64,000 nucleotides of DNA, from assembly GCF_024505145.1 (NCBI RefSeq), contig NZ_JANIAA010000038.1:34903-98902 (forward strand), in the 5' to 3' direction. The notes beneath the pieces were generated by a model. The model was not told where the DNA came from. It ran no database searches and worked only from the letters and a program-made list of their open reading frames with translations. Shown one piece after another: positions 8,061 through 17,147 of the stretch. The DNA is from Streptomyces rugosispiralis. Its GTDB lineage: Bacteria; Actinomycetota; Actinomycetes; Streptomycetales; Streptomycetaceae. A program made the position numbers and the translations under genes. Position 1 is the stretch's first letter. Every line of letters begins with the position of its first letter.

Positions 8061-10226
8061 GTGGACATGCACCCACATCATCTCTCTCCGCCGCCCGTGG
8101 CCGGCCCCGGTGTCTTCAGCCGGCTCGCCGGCTGGTCCCGGCGCCGGCGCTGGGGCGCCCTGCTGCTCTGGCTGGCCGTGGTCACCGTCATCACCGTCGG
8201 CTCCCAGGCCGCGGGCAGCGCCTACCGCAACGACTTCACCGTCCCCGGCACCGGCTCCCAGTCCGCCGCCGACCTGCTGGAACGGCACGGTTCCCGGCAG
8301 GCGGGCGACAGTGTGCAGATCGTCCTCAAGGACCCCGCCGGGTTGACCGGCGACCGCGCGGCAGTGGAAGGGACCCTCGAAACGGTGAGCGGTCTCCCTT
8401 CCGTCGCCGAGGTCCGCAGTCCGTACGCCGACCCGTCCGCCGTCTCCGAGGACGGCACCATCGGCTACGCGACCGTCGTTCTGGACGCCAGGGTCGAGGA
8501 GGTCCCGAAGGAGGACATCACCCGGATCATCGACACCGCGCGGTCGGCGGCCGGCGGCGGACTGACGGTCGAACTCGGCGGTGAGACGGTGCGCGGCGCC
8601 GAGGAGGGCGGCGGCGGGGCAGCCGAGGGCACGGGCATGCTCGCCGCCCTGGTGATCCTCGTCCTGCTCTTCGGGTCGGTCATGGCCGCCGCGCTGCCCT
8701 TGGTCACAGCGCTGTTCGCGGTCGGCGGCGCGGTCGGCCTGATCGCCCTCGCCTCGCACGTCTTCACCGTCGCCGACTTCACCCCGCCGATCATGATGCT
8801 GGTCGGCCTTGGCGTGGGTGTCGACTACGCGCTCCTGATCTTCCACCGCTACCGCCACGAACTCGTCCGCGGCACGGACCTCGACACGGCCGCCCGCACT
8901 GCCCTGGACGCCGCGGGCCGTACGGTCTTCTTCGCCGGCTGCACCGTCATCATCGCCCTGCTGGGCCTGGTCGCCCTGGGCCTCGGCGCCCTCCAGGGCG
9001 TGGCACTGGCCGTCGCGCTGACCGTCCTGGTCACGATGGCCGCCTCGCTGACCTTGCTGCCCGCGCTGCTTGCCCTGTTCGGCGCCCGTATCCAGCGGCA
9101 CGTCCTGAAGCAGGCGGCGAAGGCGGAGGCCCGGGGCACGGAGGAGGGTCACCGCTGGCGTCGCCTCGCCACCGCCGTACAACGCCGTCCACTGCCCGCC
9201 CTGCTGGCGGCCGTCGTGGTCCTGCTCGCCCTGTCGGCGCCGGCCGCCGGGATGCGCCTGGGCTTCGCCGACGCGGGCAACGACCCGGCGACGTCGACCA
9301 GCCGCAAGGCCTACGACCTGCTGGCCGAGGGCTTCGGCCCCGGATTCAACGGCCCCTTGGTGGCCGTGTCCCAGGGTAATGAGGAGGCGGCGACGGCATT
9401 GCGCAGGACGCTCACCAACACCCCGGGCATCGCGGCGACGACCCCGCCGCTCGCCTCCTCCGACGGCGCGGTCTCGACGGTTATCGCCTTCCCCTCGACC
9501 GCGCCCCAGGCCGAGCCCACCGCCGACCTGGTCCACACCTTGCGCGACGACGTGCTGCCCGGCCTGGCCGACCGCACCGGCGCCACCTATCTGATCGGCG
9601 GTCCGACGGCCACGGCACAGGACTTCGCCGACTCGGTCGCCTCCCACATCCCGCTCTTCGTGACGATCGTCGTGGGCCTCTCCTCGCTCCTGCTCCTCGT
9701 CGTCTTCCGCTCGCTCTGGATCCCGGTCAAGGCGGCGATCCTCAACCTCCTCTCCATCTCGGCGGCGCTCGGCGTGATCACACTGGTCTTCCAGCACGGC
9801 TGGTTCGGCGTTCAGCCCGGCCCGGTGGAGGCCTTCATCCCGGTCATGATCTTCGCGATCGTCTTCGGGCTCTCCATGGACTACGAGGTCTTCCTGGTCT
9901 CCCGCATCCACGAGGAGTGGGAACGAACCAGTGACCCCGCACTCGCCGTCCGCGAGGGCCTGGCCGCCACCGGCCGGGTCATCACGGCCGCCGCGGCCAT
10001 CATGATCGTCGTCTTCGCGGCCTTCGTCCTCAGCCCGAGCCGCATGCTCCAACAGTTCGGCCTCGGCCTCGCCACGGCGATCCTCCTGGACGCCGCCGTA
10101 ATCCGCTGCCTCGTCGTCCCGGCCGTCATGCACCTCCTGGGCCGCCACGCCTGGTGGCTCCCGGGCCCCTTGGCCCGGGGGCTACCAAGGGTGACGCTGG
10201 AGGCCAGGCCGCCCGAGCGCGCCTAG
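8061..10226 (+). CDS. MMPL-family RND-type membrane exporter
   Basis: The 721-residue protein has the two-fold MMPL layout: a helix near residue 40, an extracytoplasmic loop, five to six helices (about 185-335), then the repeat of loop and helices (about 385, 535-705). GVDYALLIFHRYRHEL and GLSMDYEVFLVSRIHEEW are the paired motifs that carry protons in this family. Actinomycete members export lipids, siderophores or antibiotics. GTG 8061 and ATG 8067 are both possible starts. The gene follows the two-component system on the same strand and is probably controlled by it. The substrate is unknown. Confidence 0.88.
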   Translation: MDMHPHHLSPPPVAGPGVFSRLAGWSRRRRWGALLLWLAVVTVITVGSQAAGSAYRNDFTVPGTGSQSAADLLERHGSRQAGDSVQIVLKDPAGLTGDRAAVEGTLETVSGLPSVAEVRSPYADPSAVSEDGTIGYATVVLDARVEEVPKEDITRIIDTARSAAGGGLTVELGGETVRGAEEGGGGAAEGTGMLAALVILVLLFGSVMAAALPLVTALFAVGGAVGLIALASHVFTVADFTPPIMMLVGLGVGVDYALLIFHRYRHELVRGTDLDTAARTALDAAGRTVFFAGCTVIIALLGLVALGLGALQGVALAVALTVLVTMAASLTLLPALLALFGARIQRHVLKQAAKAEARGTEEGHRWRRLATAVQRRPLPALLAAVVVLLALSAPAAGMRLGFADAGNDPATSTSRKAYDLLAEGFGPGFNGPLVAVSQGNEEAATALRRTLTNTPGIAATTPPLASSDGAVSTVIAFPSTAPQAEPTADLVHTLRDDVLPGLADRTGATYLIGGPTATAQDFADSVASHIPLFVTIVVGLSSLLLLVVFRSLWIPVKAAILNLLSISAALGVITLVFQHGWFGVQPGPVEAFIPVMIFAIVFGLSMDYEVFLVSRIHEEWERTSDPALAVREGLAATGRVITAAAAIMIVVFAAFVLSPSRMLQQFGLGLATAILLDAAVIRCLVVPAVMHLLGRHAWWLPGPLARGLPRVTLEARPPERA

Positions 10227-10394
10227 TTCCGCATCAGCCAACGTTCGCCTTGCCCCAAGCGCGGCCTGTCATGGGCCGGATGGGTTTGTGGGATTTGCGA
10301 TGGACGGACCAGGGCCTCGGCCAGCCGGGCTGAAGCCGCCGCCACTGCTCGCTCTCTTGGTCGCTTCGGTGAGCGTGCTCTCCCACAAGGGCTA

Positions 10395-10735
10395 CGGCTG
10401 AAGATCGCGGAGGTGACGTTCACCAGCGCGGACCGGGTCCGGGACGTGCCCCTTCACGCTCCCGGAGCGTCGCGAGATCAAGAAGATCGCCAAGTCCAAG
10501 CCGAAGGACACCTTTGGGACCGCTGAGGCAGTTCACCATCGCCAACTCAAACCACCTCAACCACACGGTGCAGACCCGGGCGCTGCACGCCTATCCGCGG
10601 TGGCGGGCGGTGGCGCAGCGCCAACGCCCGCCACCGCGACATCCTGGCCGCCGAACGCAAGGAACAGGCCCGCGTCCGCAGCGAGAAGGGCATCCGCCGA
10701 GGAGGACGCCCCCCTCAAAGTCGCCGCCTGACCGA
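10395..10735 (+). mobile_element. IS630-family transposase remnant with internal deletion
   Basis: The left part reads KIAEVTFTSADRVRDV and then PFTLPERREIKKIAKSKP, the N-terminal helix-turn-helix region of IS630 transposases. The next segment, GPLRQFTIANSNHLNH followed by ARHRDILAAERKEQARVRSE in another frame, is the C-terminus. The catalytic DDE centre between them is missing and the frame is broken. A second, longer remnant of the same type in the same orientation lies at 18.25-18.94 kb. Confidence 0.75.
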
Positions 10736-10895
10736 ATCCGGTGAACCTACGCGGTCACAGCACACTAGCGAGCCCAGGGCGGTGTGATGGTGTTGCCGTC
10801 GGCCAGTTTGGCGGTGAGCCCAACACGTGTGGTGACCCACATATGAGCGGGCTGGCCGGTCGTGTTGGCGACCGCCGCATGCACCAGCCTCCATT

Positions 10896-10914
10896 TAGAC
10901 AAGCTACTTGTCTA
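10896..10914. promoter_or_regulatory. MarR-type palindromic operator
   Basis: TAGACAAG at 10896-10903 and CTTGTCTA at 10907-10914 form a perfect 8-bp inverted repeat around CTA. The site ends 15 bases before the GTG at 10930 that starts the MarR reading frame, where an autoregulatory operator would overlap the promoter. Size and symmetry fit MarR dimers; binding is inferred. Confidence 0.65.
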
Positions 10915-10929
10915 GATAGCGGACAGCTG

Positions 10930-11316
10930 GTGCAGGAAATCCACACCAGCGTGTCCCAGCAGGGATTCGAGGACCTACGACCTGCACACGGCTTCGCCTT
11001 CGCCCGCGTCTCGGCGGGCGGCGCCACCACGGCTGACCTGGCCGAGCACCTGGGGGTGACCAAGCAGGCCGCTGCCCAGTTGGTCGAGGAGCTGGTCCGA
11101 AAGGGGTACGTGGAGCGGCGTCCGCACCCGCACGATGCCCGCGCCCGCCTCCTCGGGCTGACCGAGACCGGCTGGGCCGCCACGCGCGCCGCCGACCAGG
11201 CGGCCCGGGCTGCCGTCGCACCGTGGCGAGAAGTACTGGGCGAGGCGCGCTTCAGCGAACTCGTCGCCGACCTGACACTACTTGCACCGCCGGGACCGAT
11301 CCGCCCCGCCTGGTGA
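10930..11316 (+). CDS. MarR-family transcriptional regulator, short form
   Basis: The frame contains a MarR winged helix: TTADLAEHLGVTKQAAAQLV (recognition helix) then RKGYVERRPHPHDARARLLGLTETGW (wing). In-frame ATG 10843 would run translation through the palindrome at 10896-10914, so I prefer GTG 10930, giving 128 residues. That is short for the family (about 140-160), and the first dimerisation helix is incomplete, so the 5' end may have been lost next to the IS630 remnant. No target gene sits downstream on the same strand. Confidence 0.7.
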   Translation: MQEIHTSVSQQGFEDLRPAHGFAFARVSAGGATTADLAEHLGVTKQAAAQLVEELVRKGYVERRPHPHDARARLLGLTETGWAATRAADQAARAAVAPWREVLGEARFSELVADLTLLAPPGPIRPAW

Positions 11317-11674
11317 GCCGACGTCCCACCGCCCTGGAGGCCGCCGACCGTGAACGAATCGTCCGGCAGGGCAACCGGCCAAGTGGAACCTCTGCGCGGA
11401 ACTCACTGCCTTGTGCCCTGTCGTCGAGAGTCGAGAGGTGGCTTTCACGCTGCGTACCGGCTCTTGGGGCGCCTGCGGTGCCAGGCCGGCGGCGCCCCCC
11501 GGCGTGACCGGGAAGACACAGCTCCAGCGCCGGCGCGACCTCAGCGACGACAGCACGGCCGGCCAGAACCGGTCCGCGGGCTCGTAGCGGACCGGACCGG
11601 CGAGTCGCCGTCGTGACTTTACGAGCCGCACAGGACCGGGCCGCGTACCCGCCGAGGCCGAGAGCGGCACTCGG
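11317..11674. other. Gene-free gap between MarR and the receptor-like gene
   Basis: About 360 bases between the end of the MarR gene (plus) and the end of the receptor-like gene (minus). Open frames here have no recognisable protein. I see no transposase sequence and no convincing terminator hairpin. Confidence 0.5.
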
Positions 11675-13294
11675 TCAGGGCACGCGGCTGGGAATCACGC
11701 AGTTCTTCGGCTGGGCCTGGCCGGTGGGCCAGCCCAGGCCGACGAACTTCAGCCTGCCGAGGCCTTTTTGGCCCGGATCCAGCTGGACCACCGCGATCGG
11801 TTTGTCGTACGGGTTCCCGCTGCTGGTCAGGCAGATCAGGCCGCTCGTACCCCGCACCCGGTGCCGGGACTGGAGCAGTGGCCATTGCCCGCCGACGTCC
11901 TCCCGGCTGGGCACCGCCTCGGCGCTGCCCTCCTGCGCCTGGTGCAGCGCCTTTCCGATGGTGATGAGACCGTCGTATACCAGCATCGTCCGGGAGTCCT
12001 CCAGATTCGGGGTCGCCCCGAGTTCGATGCCCTCGCCGCGCGTCGTCTCGATGCGCTTCTTCAGGATCTCCAGGGCCGTCTCGGGCTCGGTGAGGTACTG
12101 GGGGAGGTCATTCTTGGTGGGTTCGCGGTCGTGGTGGTCGTGCCACTGCTTCTTCCAGTCGGCCAGCTCGGTGCTCCAGGCGTCCGGGTGCGCCGGGGCG
12201 GCGTACTGCACCGTCACCTTCGCCTTGCCGTCCTCGCCGCGCAGCTGTTGCCAGTCCTTCTCCGTCATGTCCTGCCGCAGCGAGGCCGCGTCGGAGCCAC
12301 TGATGATCGTGTAGTGCCGGTTTCGGCAGTCCACCTGGGCCAGCTTGAGCGCGAGGAGCCGCAGGTGCAGCGTGCGGCCCGCGAAGTAGATGATGTCGGC
12401 GCCGGAGTCACAGATGTTGTTGGCCGTCTGGGTGAACTGGTTGCCGGTCGAGCCCGGATCGTCGATGGCCGGGGATTCGAAGGGCATCGCGGCGGGACCG
12501 GGCGGGCCCTTCTCCTCGATGCCACTGAACGCCTTCGCCAGCGACTCGTTGTAGCCGTCGCTGCGCTTGTCGTAGACCAGCACCGTCCTCCGGTTCTCCC
12601 GGCCCCGTTCGCCGTTGAAGTTGGCCAGGGCCTGGGCCGCGTCATGGTTGGTGGTGATCAACCGGGCCAGGCCGGGGAACCGCGCCTTCCCCGTCCCGTC
12701 CGTCCGGTCCTCGTTCGCGATCTCGTCCCCGCTGATCCGCGAGGCGAGGACCGGGACCTTGTGCTTCGTCAGCCGCTCGACCGCTTCTTGTGTCTCATCG
12801 AGGCTGAGGTTGAAGCCCGTGACCGCGCGCAGCCGGTCCTTGGGCGAGTCGGCCATCCGCAGCAGGATGTCCACGACCTTCTTCTGCTGCTTGTACGCCT
12901 GTCCGGGGTTGGCCAGCACCAGCCGGATCTTCGGTGGCTCTCCCTCGCCCTCGTTGGCCTGCCGCTGCCCCAGATACGCGCCCTGGAGGTCGCTGCGCAT
13001 CTGCCGGCGCAGCGCGGGCTTGTCCGACTGGAGCGGCAGCATCAACGCCACCGTGACATGCGGCCGGCCGTCGATCTTCTTGTTCTCCTGTGCGATGGCC
13101 CGGGACACCTCTCGGATCTCCGGTGTGCCGAAATCGTAGCCGGTGCCGCTGACGCCGATGCACTCGCCGCCGGTCCGCTCGACCCCGTCGGCACAGGTGT
13201 CCGTCTTCTGGATGAGGGACCAGACGTAGCAGGAAAGCGCCACGGCCGCCCCCACGGCCAGCAGCGCGTAAAGGAACTTCTTCCACCTGGGCAT
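11675..13294 (-). CDS. Membrane-anchored periplasmic-binding-protein-like receptor
   Basis: The 539-residue protein has one N-terminal membrane helix (about residues 7-27) and a large outside domain like the type I periplasmic ligand-binding proteins for branched-chain amino acids (VTVALMLPLQSD near residue 80, later RTVLVYDKRSDGYNESLA, ADIIYFAGRT and MLVYDGLITIG). There is no lipobox, so it is anchored by the helix. Segment CADGVERTGGECIGVSG, just after the helix, may form a disulfide. No permease gene is nearby. The P-loop ATPase gene ends five bases upstream on the same strand, so the two are probably co-transcribed and co-functional. It looks like a sensor rather than an importer component. 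Confidence 0.7.
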   Translation of the reverse strand: MPRWKKFLYALLAVGAAVALSCYVWSLIQKTDTCADGVERTGGECIGVSGTGYDFGTPEIREVSRAIAQENKKIDGRPHVTVALMLPLQSDKPALRRQMRSDLQGAYLGQRQANEGEGEPPKIRLVLANPGQAYKQQKKVVDILLRMADSPKDRLRAVTGFNLSLDETQEAVERLTKHKVPVLASRISGDEIANEDRTDGTGKARFPGLARLITTNHDAAQALANFNGERGRENRRTVLVYDKRSDGYNESLAKAFSGIEEKGPPGPAAMPFESPAIDDPGSTGNQFTQTANNICDSGADIIYFAGRTLHLRLLALKLAQVDCRNRHYTIISGSDAASLRQDMTEKDWQQLRGEDGKAKVTVQYAAPAHPDAWSTELADWKKQWHDHHDREPTKNDLPQYLTEPETALEILKKRIETTRGEGIELGATPNLEDSRTMLVYDGLITIGKALHQAQEGSAEAVPSREDVGGQWPLLQSRHRVRGTSGLICLTSSGNPYDKPIAVVQLDPGQKGLGRLKFVGLGWPTGQAQPKNCVIPSRVP

Positions 13295-13299
13295 CCCCG

Positions 13300-15504
13300 T
13301 TACCTCCTTCGACCCAGTTGCTCGGTACAGGCGCAGCGCAGCAACGGCTGCTCGTTCGCCGCCAGATCGCTCCAGTGGGTGGCCACCTTGCCGAGCTGTC
13401 CCGCCCCCTCGAACTCCATGATCGAGAGAAGGTCCAGCAGCTTGGACAGGGTGCGGGCGGTCTCCTGCCCGGTCGGCCTGGTCCGTTCCTCACACAGCCA
13501 TACCGCGTGCAGCAGCTGGTCGACGGTGCGGCGCAGCGCCGGTCCCTCCGCCACCACCAGGCCCTGGGCTCGCTCCCGCCGGGCGTCCGCGCCGCCCGGA
13601 TACGGCGCCTGGGCGATTTCCAGTAGCTCCGCGCACCACTCCCGGGGGCGTCCCGGCAGCGTGTCGGCGAGATGGCCGACCACGTCGCCCGCACCGCCGG
13701 ACACCAGATGGTGGTTCATATGGTGTGCGATGACCGAACCGAACGCCTCTTCGCCCGGTGGCCCCTCGTCCGCCGTCCGCCCCGCGTAGTGGTCCCGCAG
13801 GAAGTGATGGTCGGCGTACCAGGCGGCGCCGCCGGGGCGCAGCCCGTACAGCCGGTGCACCAGCATCTGGCGCAGCCCGAAGTCCCCGATGAAGTGCCGT
13901 CCGCAGCTGGGCCAGCCGGTGTCGGTGAGCAGCGTCGACACATGGTGCGCGGTCAACGGGTTCACGTGGCCCGACTGATGATGACGTAACAGGACGTCGG
14001 CGCATTCCTCGTCGTGCGCCACCGACAGATGGGTGAGCAGATCCAGCCACTCGCCGTGGTGCTCGGTCGGCAGCTTCACCGGCAGCTGGTCCATGATCAG
14101 CTCCTGGAGCAGCACGTCCACCACCGGCCGCTGGGGGGTGCCGTCACCTGGGAGCCGCAGCGGGGCCTCCAGAACGTCCCGGTCGTTGGCGTCCGCCGGC
14201 ATCCGGAAGGCGGCCGCGGCGGCGGCCAGCCGGATCACCGTGTGCGGCCGGCCGCCGCTCAGTCGCGCCACGGCGGCGTCGATGCGGCGGCGGTTCTCGC
14301 CGCCCTCCGGCTCCACACGCATCTGCCTGCGCTCGGTCTCCTGGCGTAATTGGTCGCCGGTGAGGAGCGGCATCCGCAGCAGCAGCACCCCGTTGGCCAG
14401 CGGAGCCTGGTCCGCCGCTCCCTCCCCGTCGCGGGGCCAGGCGGGCGGGGCGCCGTCGGCGGGACGGAACTCGGCCGGGGGCACCACCTCCTCCGGCCGC
14501 AGACCGCCGTGCAGGAAGGCGCCGCCGTCCGCCCGACGAGCCGTGCCCACGATCACCACGCGGTCGCGCTGCCCGCCCCGGCGGTCGGTGAGCACGGCGC
14601 GCAGCAGCCGTTCCCCCAGCGGTGACTCGGCGTGGTCCAGCAGCAGTCCCGGGCGGCCCACCCGGCGCAGCCAGCCGGCCGTCGAGGCGTACGCCGCCTC
14701 GAGGTCCTCGCGCAGCGCCCGGAAGAGGAACCCCTCCGCCAACTCCCGTCCCTCGCCGTGGGCCTGGAAGTCGGCTGCGAGGTCCCTCAGCCCGTGCTGG
14801 GGGTTGCCGGCCGCGCCGGGATACCCCCCGTAGATCCGCTCCAGTTGCACTCTGCCCCGGGGCGCCAAGGACTGGAAGAGGGCCTCCACCAGCGCGTTGC
14901 TCACCGCCGCGGAGTACGGGTTGAGCGCTTGTCCGGCCAGGGTCGTCAGCAGGTTCTTGAGGGATCCGGAAATCACGCCCCGCCAGAAGTCACCTGTCCG
15001 CAGACCGGGCAGGGCCCGCTTCTGGGGCAGTTCCTCGTACCGTTCGACTTCCGTCGCGACCGCCGCGGGGCCGCCGTCCGCGGCACCGGTCGCGATCATC
15101 GCGAGGCCCGCGAAGAGCCGGGGGAAGGCGAACGCGCCGCCCGTCCCCTGCCAGGTGCAGAGCCGCCGGGCGATCTCGACCAGAGCCTCGGTCGCATCCG
15201 AACGGGCGTCCGGCTCCGGCGCCGCGCGGTGTGCGTACACCGGCGAGCCGCAGTCCAGATAGACCACCGGCACCTTGGCCGCGAAGTGGTCCCGCACCGC
15301 GCGCAGCAGCCGTCCCTTGCCCATGCCGGGACCACCGGTGAGCAGCACCACGGGCAGCTCGGGGCCGTACAGCGGTTCCCGGCCGGCGCCCGACGGCGAC
15401 CGGCTCAGCAGACGAGCGAAGAAGCCCTCTTCGCTGAGCAGCTTCTCGAACCCCAGGTCTTCACACACGAACTCCTCCCCCGTAGAGCGCGCTTCCCCAC
15501 CCAT
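13300..15504 (-). CDS. Large P-loop ATPase paired with the receptor-like protein
   Basis: The 734-residue protein has a Walker A motif GGPGMGKGRLL near residue 60 and VPVVYLDCGSPVY shortly after; GRPGLLLDHAES near residue 290 is a Walker B candidate. The C-terminal half is helical and His/Leu-rich without a recognised domain. The architecture recalls AAA/STAND-like signalling ATPases, but I cannot place it in a named family. ATG 15504 is the first clear start. It is followed after five bases by the receptor gene, so a cytoplasmic ATPase and an extracytoplasmic receptor-like protein are made together. The function is unknown. Confidence 0.65.
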   Translation of the reverse strand: MGGEARSTGEEFVCEDLGFEKLLSEEGFFARLLSRSPSGAGREPLYGPELPVVLLTGGPGMGKGRLLRAVRDHFAAKVPVVYLDCGSPVYAHRAAPEPDARSDATEALVEIARRLCTWQGTGGAFAFPRLFAGLAMIATGAADGGPAAVATEVERYEELPQKRALPGLRTGDFWRGVISGSLKNLLTTLAGQALNPYSAAVSNALVEALFQSLAPRGRVQLERIYGGYPGAAGNPQHGLRDLAADFQAHGEGRELAEGFLFRALREDLEAAYASTAGWLRRVGRPGLLLDHAESPLGERLLRAVLTDRRGGQRDRVVIVGTARRADGGAFLHGGLRPEEVVPPAEFRPADGAPPAWPRDGEGAADQAPLANGVLLLRMPLLTGDQLRQETERRQMRVEPEGGENRRRIDAAVARLSGGRPHTVIRLAAAAAAFRMPADANDRDVLEAPLRLPGDGTPQRPVVDVLLQELIMDQLPVKLPTEHHGEWLDLLTHLSVAHDEECADVLLRHHQSGHVNPLTAHHVSTLLTDTGWPSCGRHFIGDFGLRQMLVHRLYGLRPGGAAWYADHHFLRDHYAGRTADEGPPGEEAFGSVIAHHMNHHLVSGGAGDVVGHLADTLPGRPREWCAELLEIAQAPYPGGADARRERAQGLVVAEGPALRRTVDQLLHAVWLCEERTRPTGQETARTLSKLLDLLSIMEFEGAGQLGKVATHWSDLAANEQPLLRCACTEQLGRRR

Positions 15505-15639
15505 CGAGCGTTGGTGACGTTGGGTCAGGAAGTGCGTCAGGAAAGGTTAGTGGAGAACACGGCCGATTCTTGCGGACATTAATGAATATCAGGCCGGAAG
15601 TTGACAGATCCGTTATGACATGTTCCGGCTTACACCGCC

Positions 15640-16068
15640 ATCGATAACTGCGCCAACGCCCCGGTGGAAGCCCTCGAATCCGACTACTCACACTTCCGCG
15701 TCGTCGAGTACGCGCTCCACGAGGACTCCGGCGGCCCCGGCCGGCATCGCGGCGGACTCGGCATCCGCCGCACCTACGAGGCCGTCGCCGACGAGGTCGA
15801 CATCGCCGGCTACGCCGACCGCCACCGCAGCGGAGCATCGGGCGTGGACGGGGGCGGTCCCGGCGACACCGGCGCCTTCACCGTCACCCGCGTCGACGGG
15901 AGCGTCGAGCGGCTTCCCGTGGTCTTCCACGAAAAGCTGCACGCCGGTGACCGCGTGAGTGTGGTCACCGGCGGCGGCGGAGGGCATGGCTCACCCGCCA
16001 CCCGCGAACGGCACCGGTCCGAAGCCGACATACGCGACGGGGTCGTCCACCACCACCGGCCCGGCTGA
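15640..16068 (+). pseudogene. Hydantoinase B/oxoprolinase C-terminal fragment
   Basis: The frame AIDNCANAPVEALESDYSHF, then GGPGRHRGGLGIRRTYE and GGGGGHGSPATRE, is the C-terminal third of an HyuB/5-oxoprolinase beta chain, an ATP-driven hydrolase of hydantoin-like rings. Full proteins exceed 500 residues; only about 140 remain, with no start signal. The breakpoint lies at about 15.6 kb, in the gap upstream of the divergent ATPase gene. Confidence 0.75.
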
Positions 16069-16167
16069 TACCCCCCGGGCCGGAGCGCACGCCCTCGTCC
16101 CCGGGCGTCCCGGATTCCGTCCCTACGCCCCCGTATGCCTGCCTCTCCCAGCCCCCAGGAGTACGCC

Positions 16168-16719
16168 ATGCGCCAAGGAACCGCGCCCGACGCCGCGCCA
16201 TCGGGACCTCCGGACGCACCCTCGGCGACACGGCTCGCCTCGGCCCAGATGATCGGCACCACGATCGAGTGGTACGACTTCTTCATCTACGGCACCGCGT
16301 CGGCCCTCGTCTTCAACCACGTCTTTTTCCCCGAACTCCCCACCCTGGTAGGCACGTTCCTGTCACTGGCCACCTTCGCCGCCGGGTTCCTCGCACGACC
16401 GCTCGGGGCCATCCTCTTCGGGTACTTCGGTGACCGTGCCGGGCGCAAGCGCACGCTGGTCGTGACCCTGCTCCTCATGGGCGGCGCCACCGTCGCCGTC
16501 GGCCTGCTGCCCTCGTACGCCACTGTCGGCGCAGCGGCACCGATCCTGCTCCTGCTGCTGCTGCTGCGCATCGTGCAGGGCATGGCGGTCGGCGGCGAGT
16601 GGGGCGGCGCTGCCCTCATCGGCATCGAACACGCCGAGCCGCGCCGCAAGACGCTCTTCGGTGCCTTCGCCCAACTCGGTTCGCCGCTCGGCCTGATCCC
16701 GGCGGCAAGCGGGGGCTGA
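16168..16719 (+). pseudogene. Truncated MHS-family MFS transporter
   Basis: From ATG 16168 the product matches the N-terminal part of metabolite:proton symporters of the MHS group (shikimate/proline/ketoglutarate type): MIGTTIEWYDFFIYGTAS, then GYFGDRAGRKRTLV and VQGMAVGGEWGGAA. It ends after 183 residues, at about five helices, where full members have about 430 residues and twelve helices. An IS701-like transposase tail begins about 80 bases later, so an insertion and deletion probably removed the rest. It follows the hydantoinase B fragment by about 100 bases. Confidence 0.8.
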
Positions 16720-16739
16720 CCGGGGTGAAGCGACTGCGC

Positions 16740-17040
16740 GCCCTGGCGCGGCGCCGGCTGAGAGAAGGCGCCGCCGCCGTGCGAGAGCGCAGCTCAAGCA
16801 GGTGTTGGGGGCAGGCGAAGCCCCCAACCGGGTCAAGCGCGCGGCCGAACGCACCGTGCCCCTCGGGCGGGCCGTCCACACCCTCACCCTCTTCTGGTGC
16901 GCCCTCCACGACCACCACCAGGCCTACCTCGGACAGCGCCGCGCGCGGTCCCCGTGGTTCACCGCCAAGACCACCGCCTCCTTCGATGACATGCGCGCGG
17001 CCCTGTGTCGCGAGGCGATCCGCCACCTGAACGCCCGAGC
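16740..17040 (+). mobile_element. IS701-like transposase C-terminal remnant
   Basis: The frame at 16.80-17.04 kb reads NRVKRAAERTVPLGRAVHTL and then RRARSPWFTAKTTASFDDM, typical of the C-terminus of a common actinomycete DDE transposase group (IS701-like). The N-terminal and catalytic parts are absent. It sits at the break of the MHS transporter gene. The family name is from memory and not checked. Confidence 0.6.
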
Positions 17041-17147
17041 CAGCTCCCCGAGCACTTCACCAGCCCTGGCGCTACTCCGCCGGGTGTACGCGAGAAGTCG
17101 CCCGCCGTACGACGCCTGCTCCCCATGCATTCGCCACTATCGAGGCC

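Noticed and set aside
7827..10148. 773-codon open frame opposite the MMPL exporter
   Set aside because: It is composed of Gln/Asp/Gly/Arg repeats and is a frame shadow of the exporter gene.
10223..10423. Possible inverted IS630 end after the MMPL gene
   Set aside because: Only a short stretch (GQGERW) recalls the transposase C-terminus, and I could not extend it.
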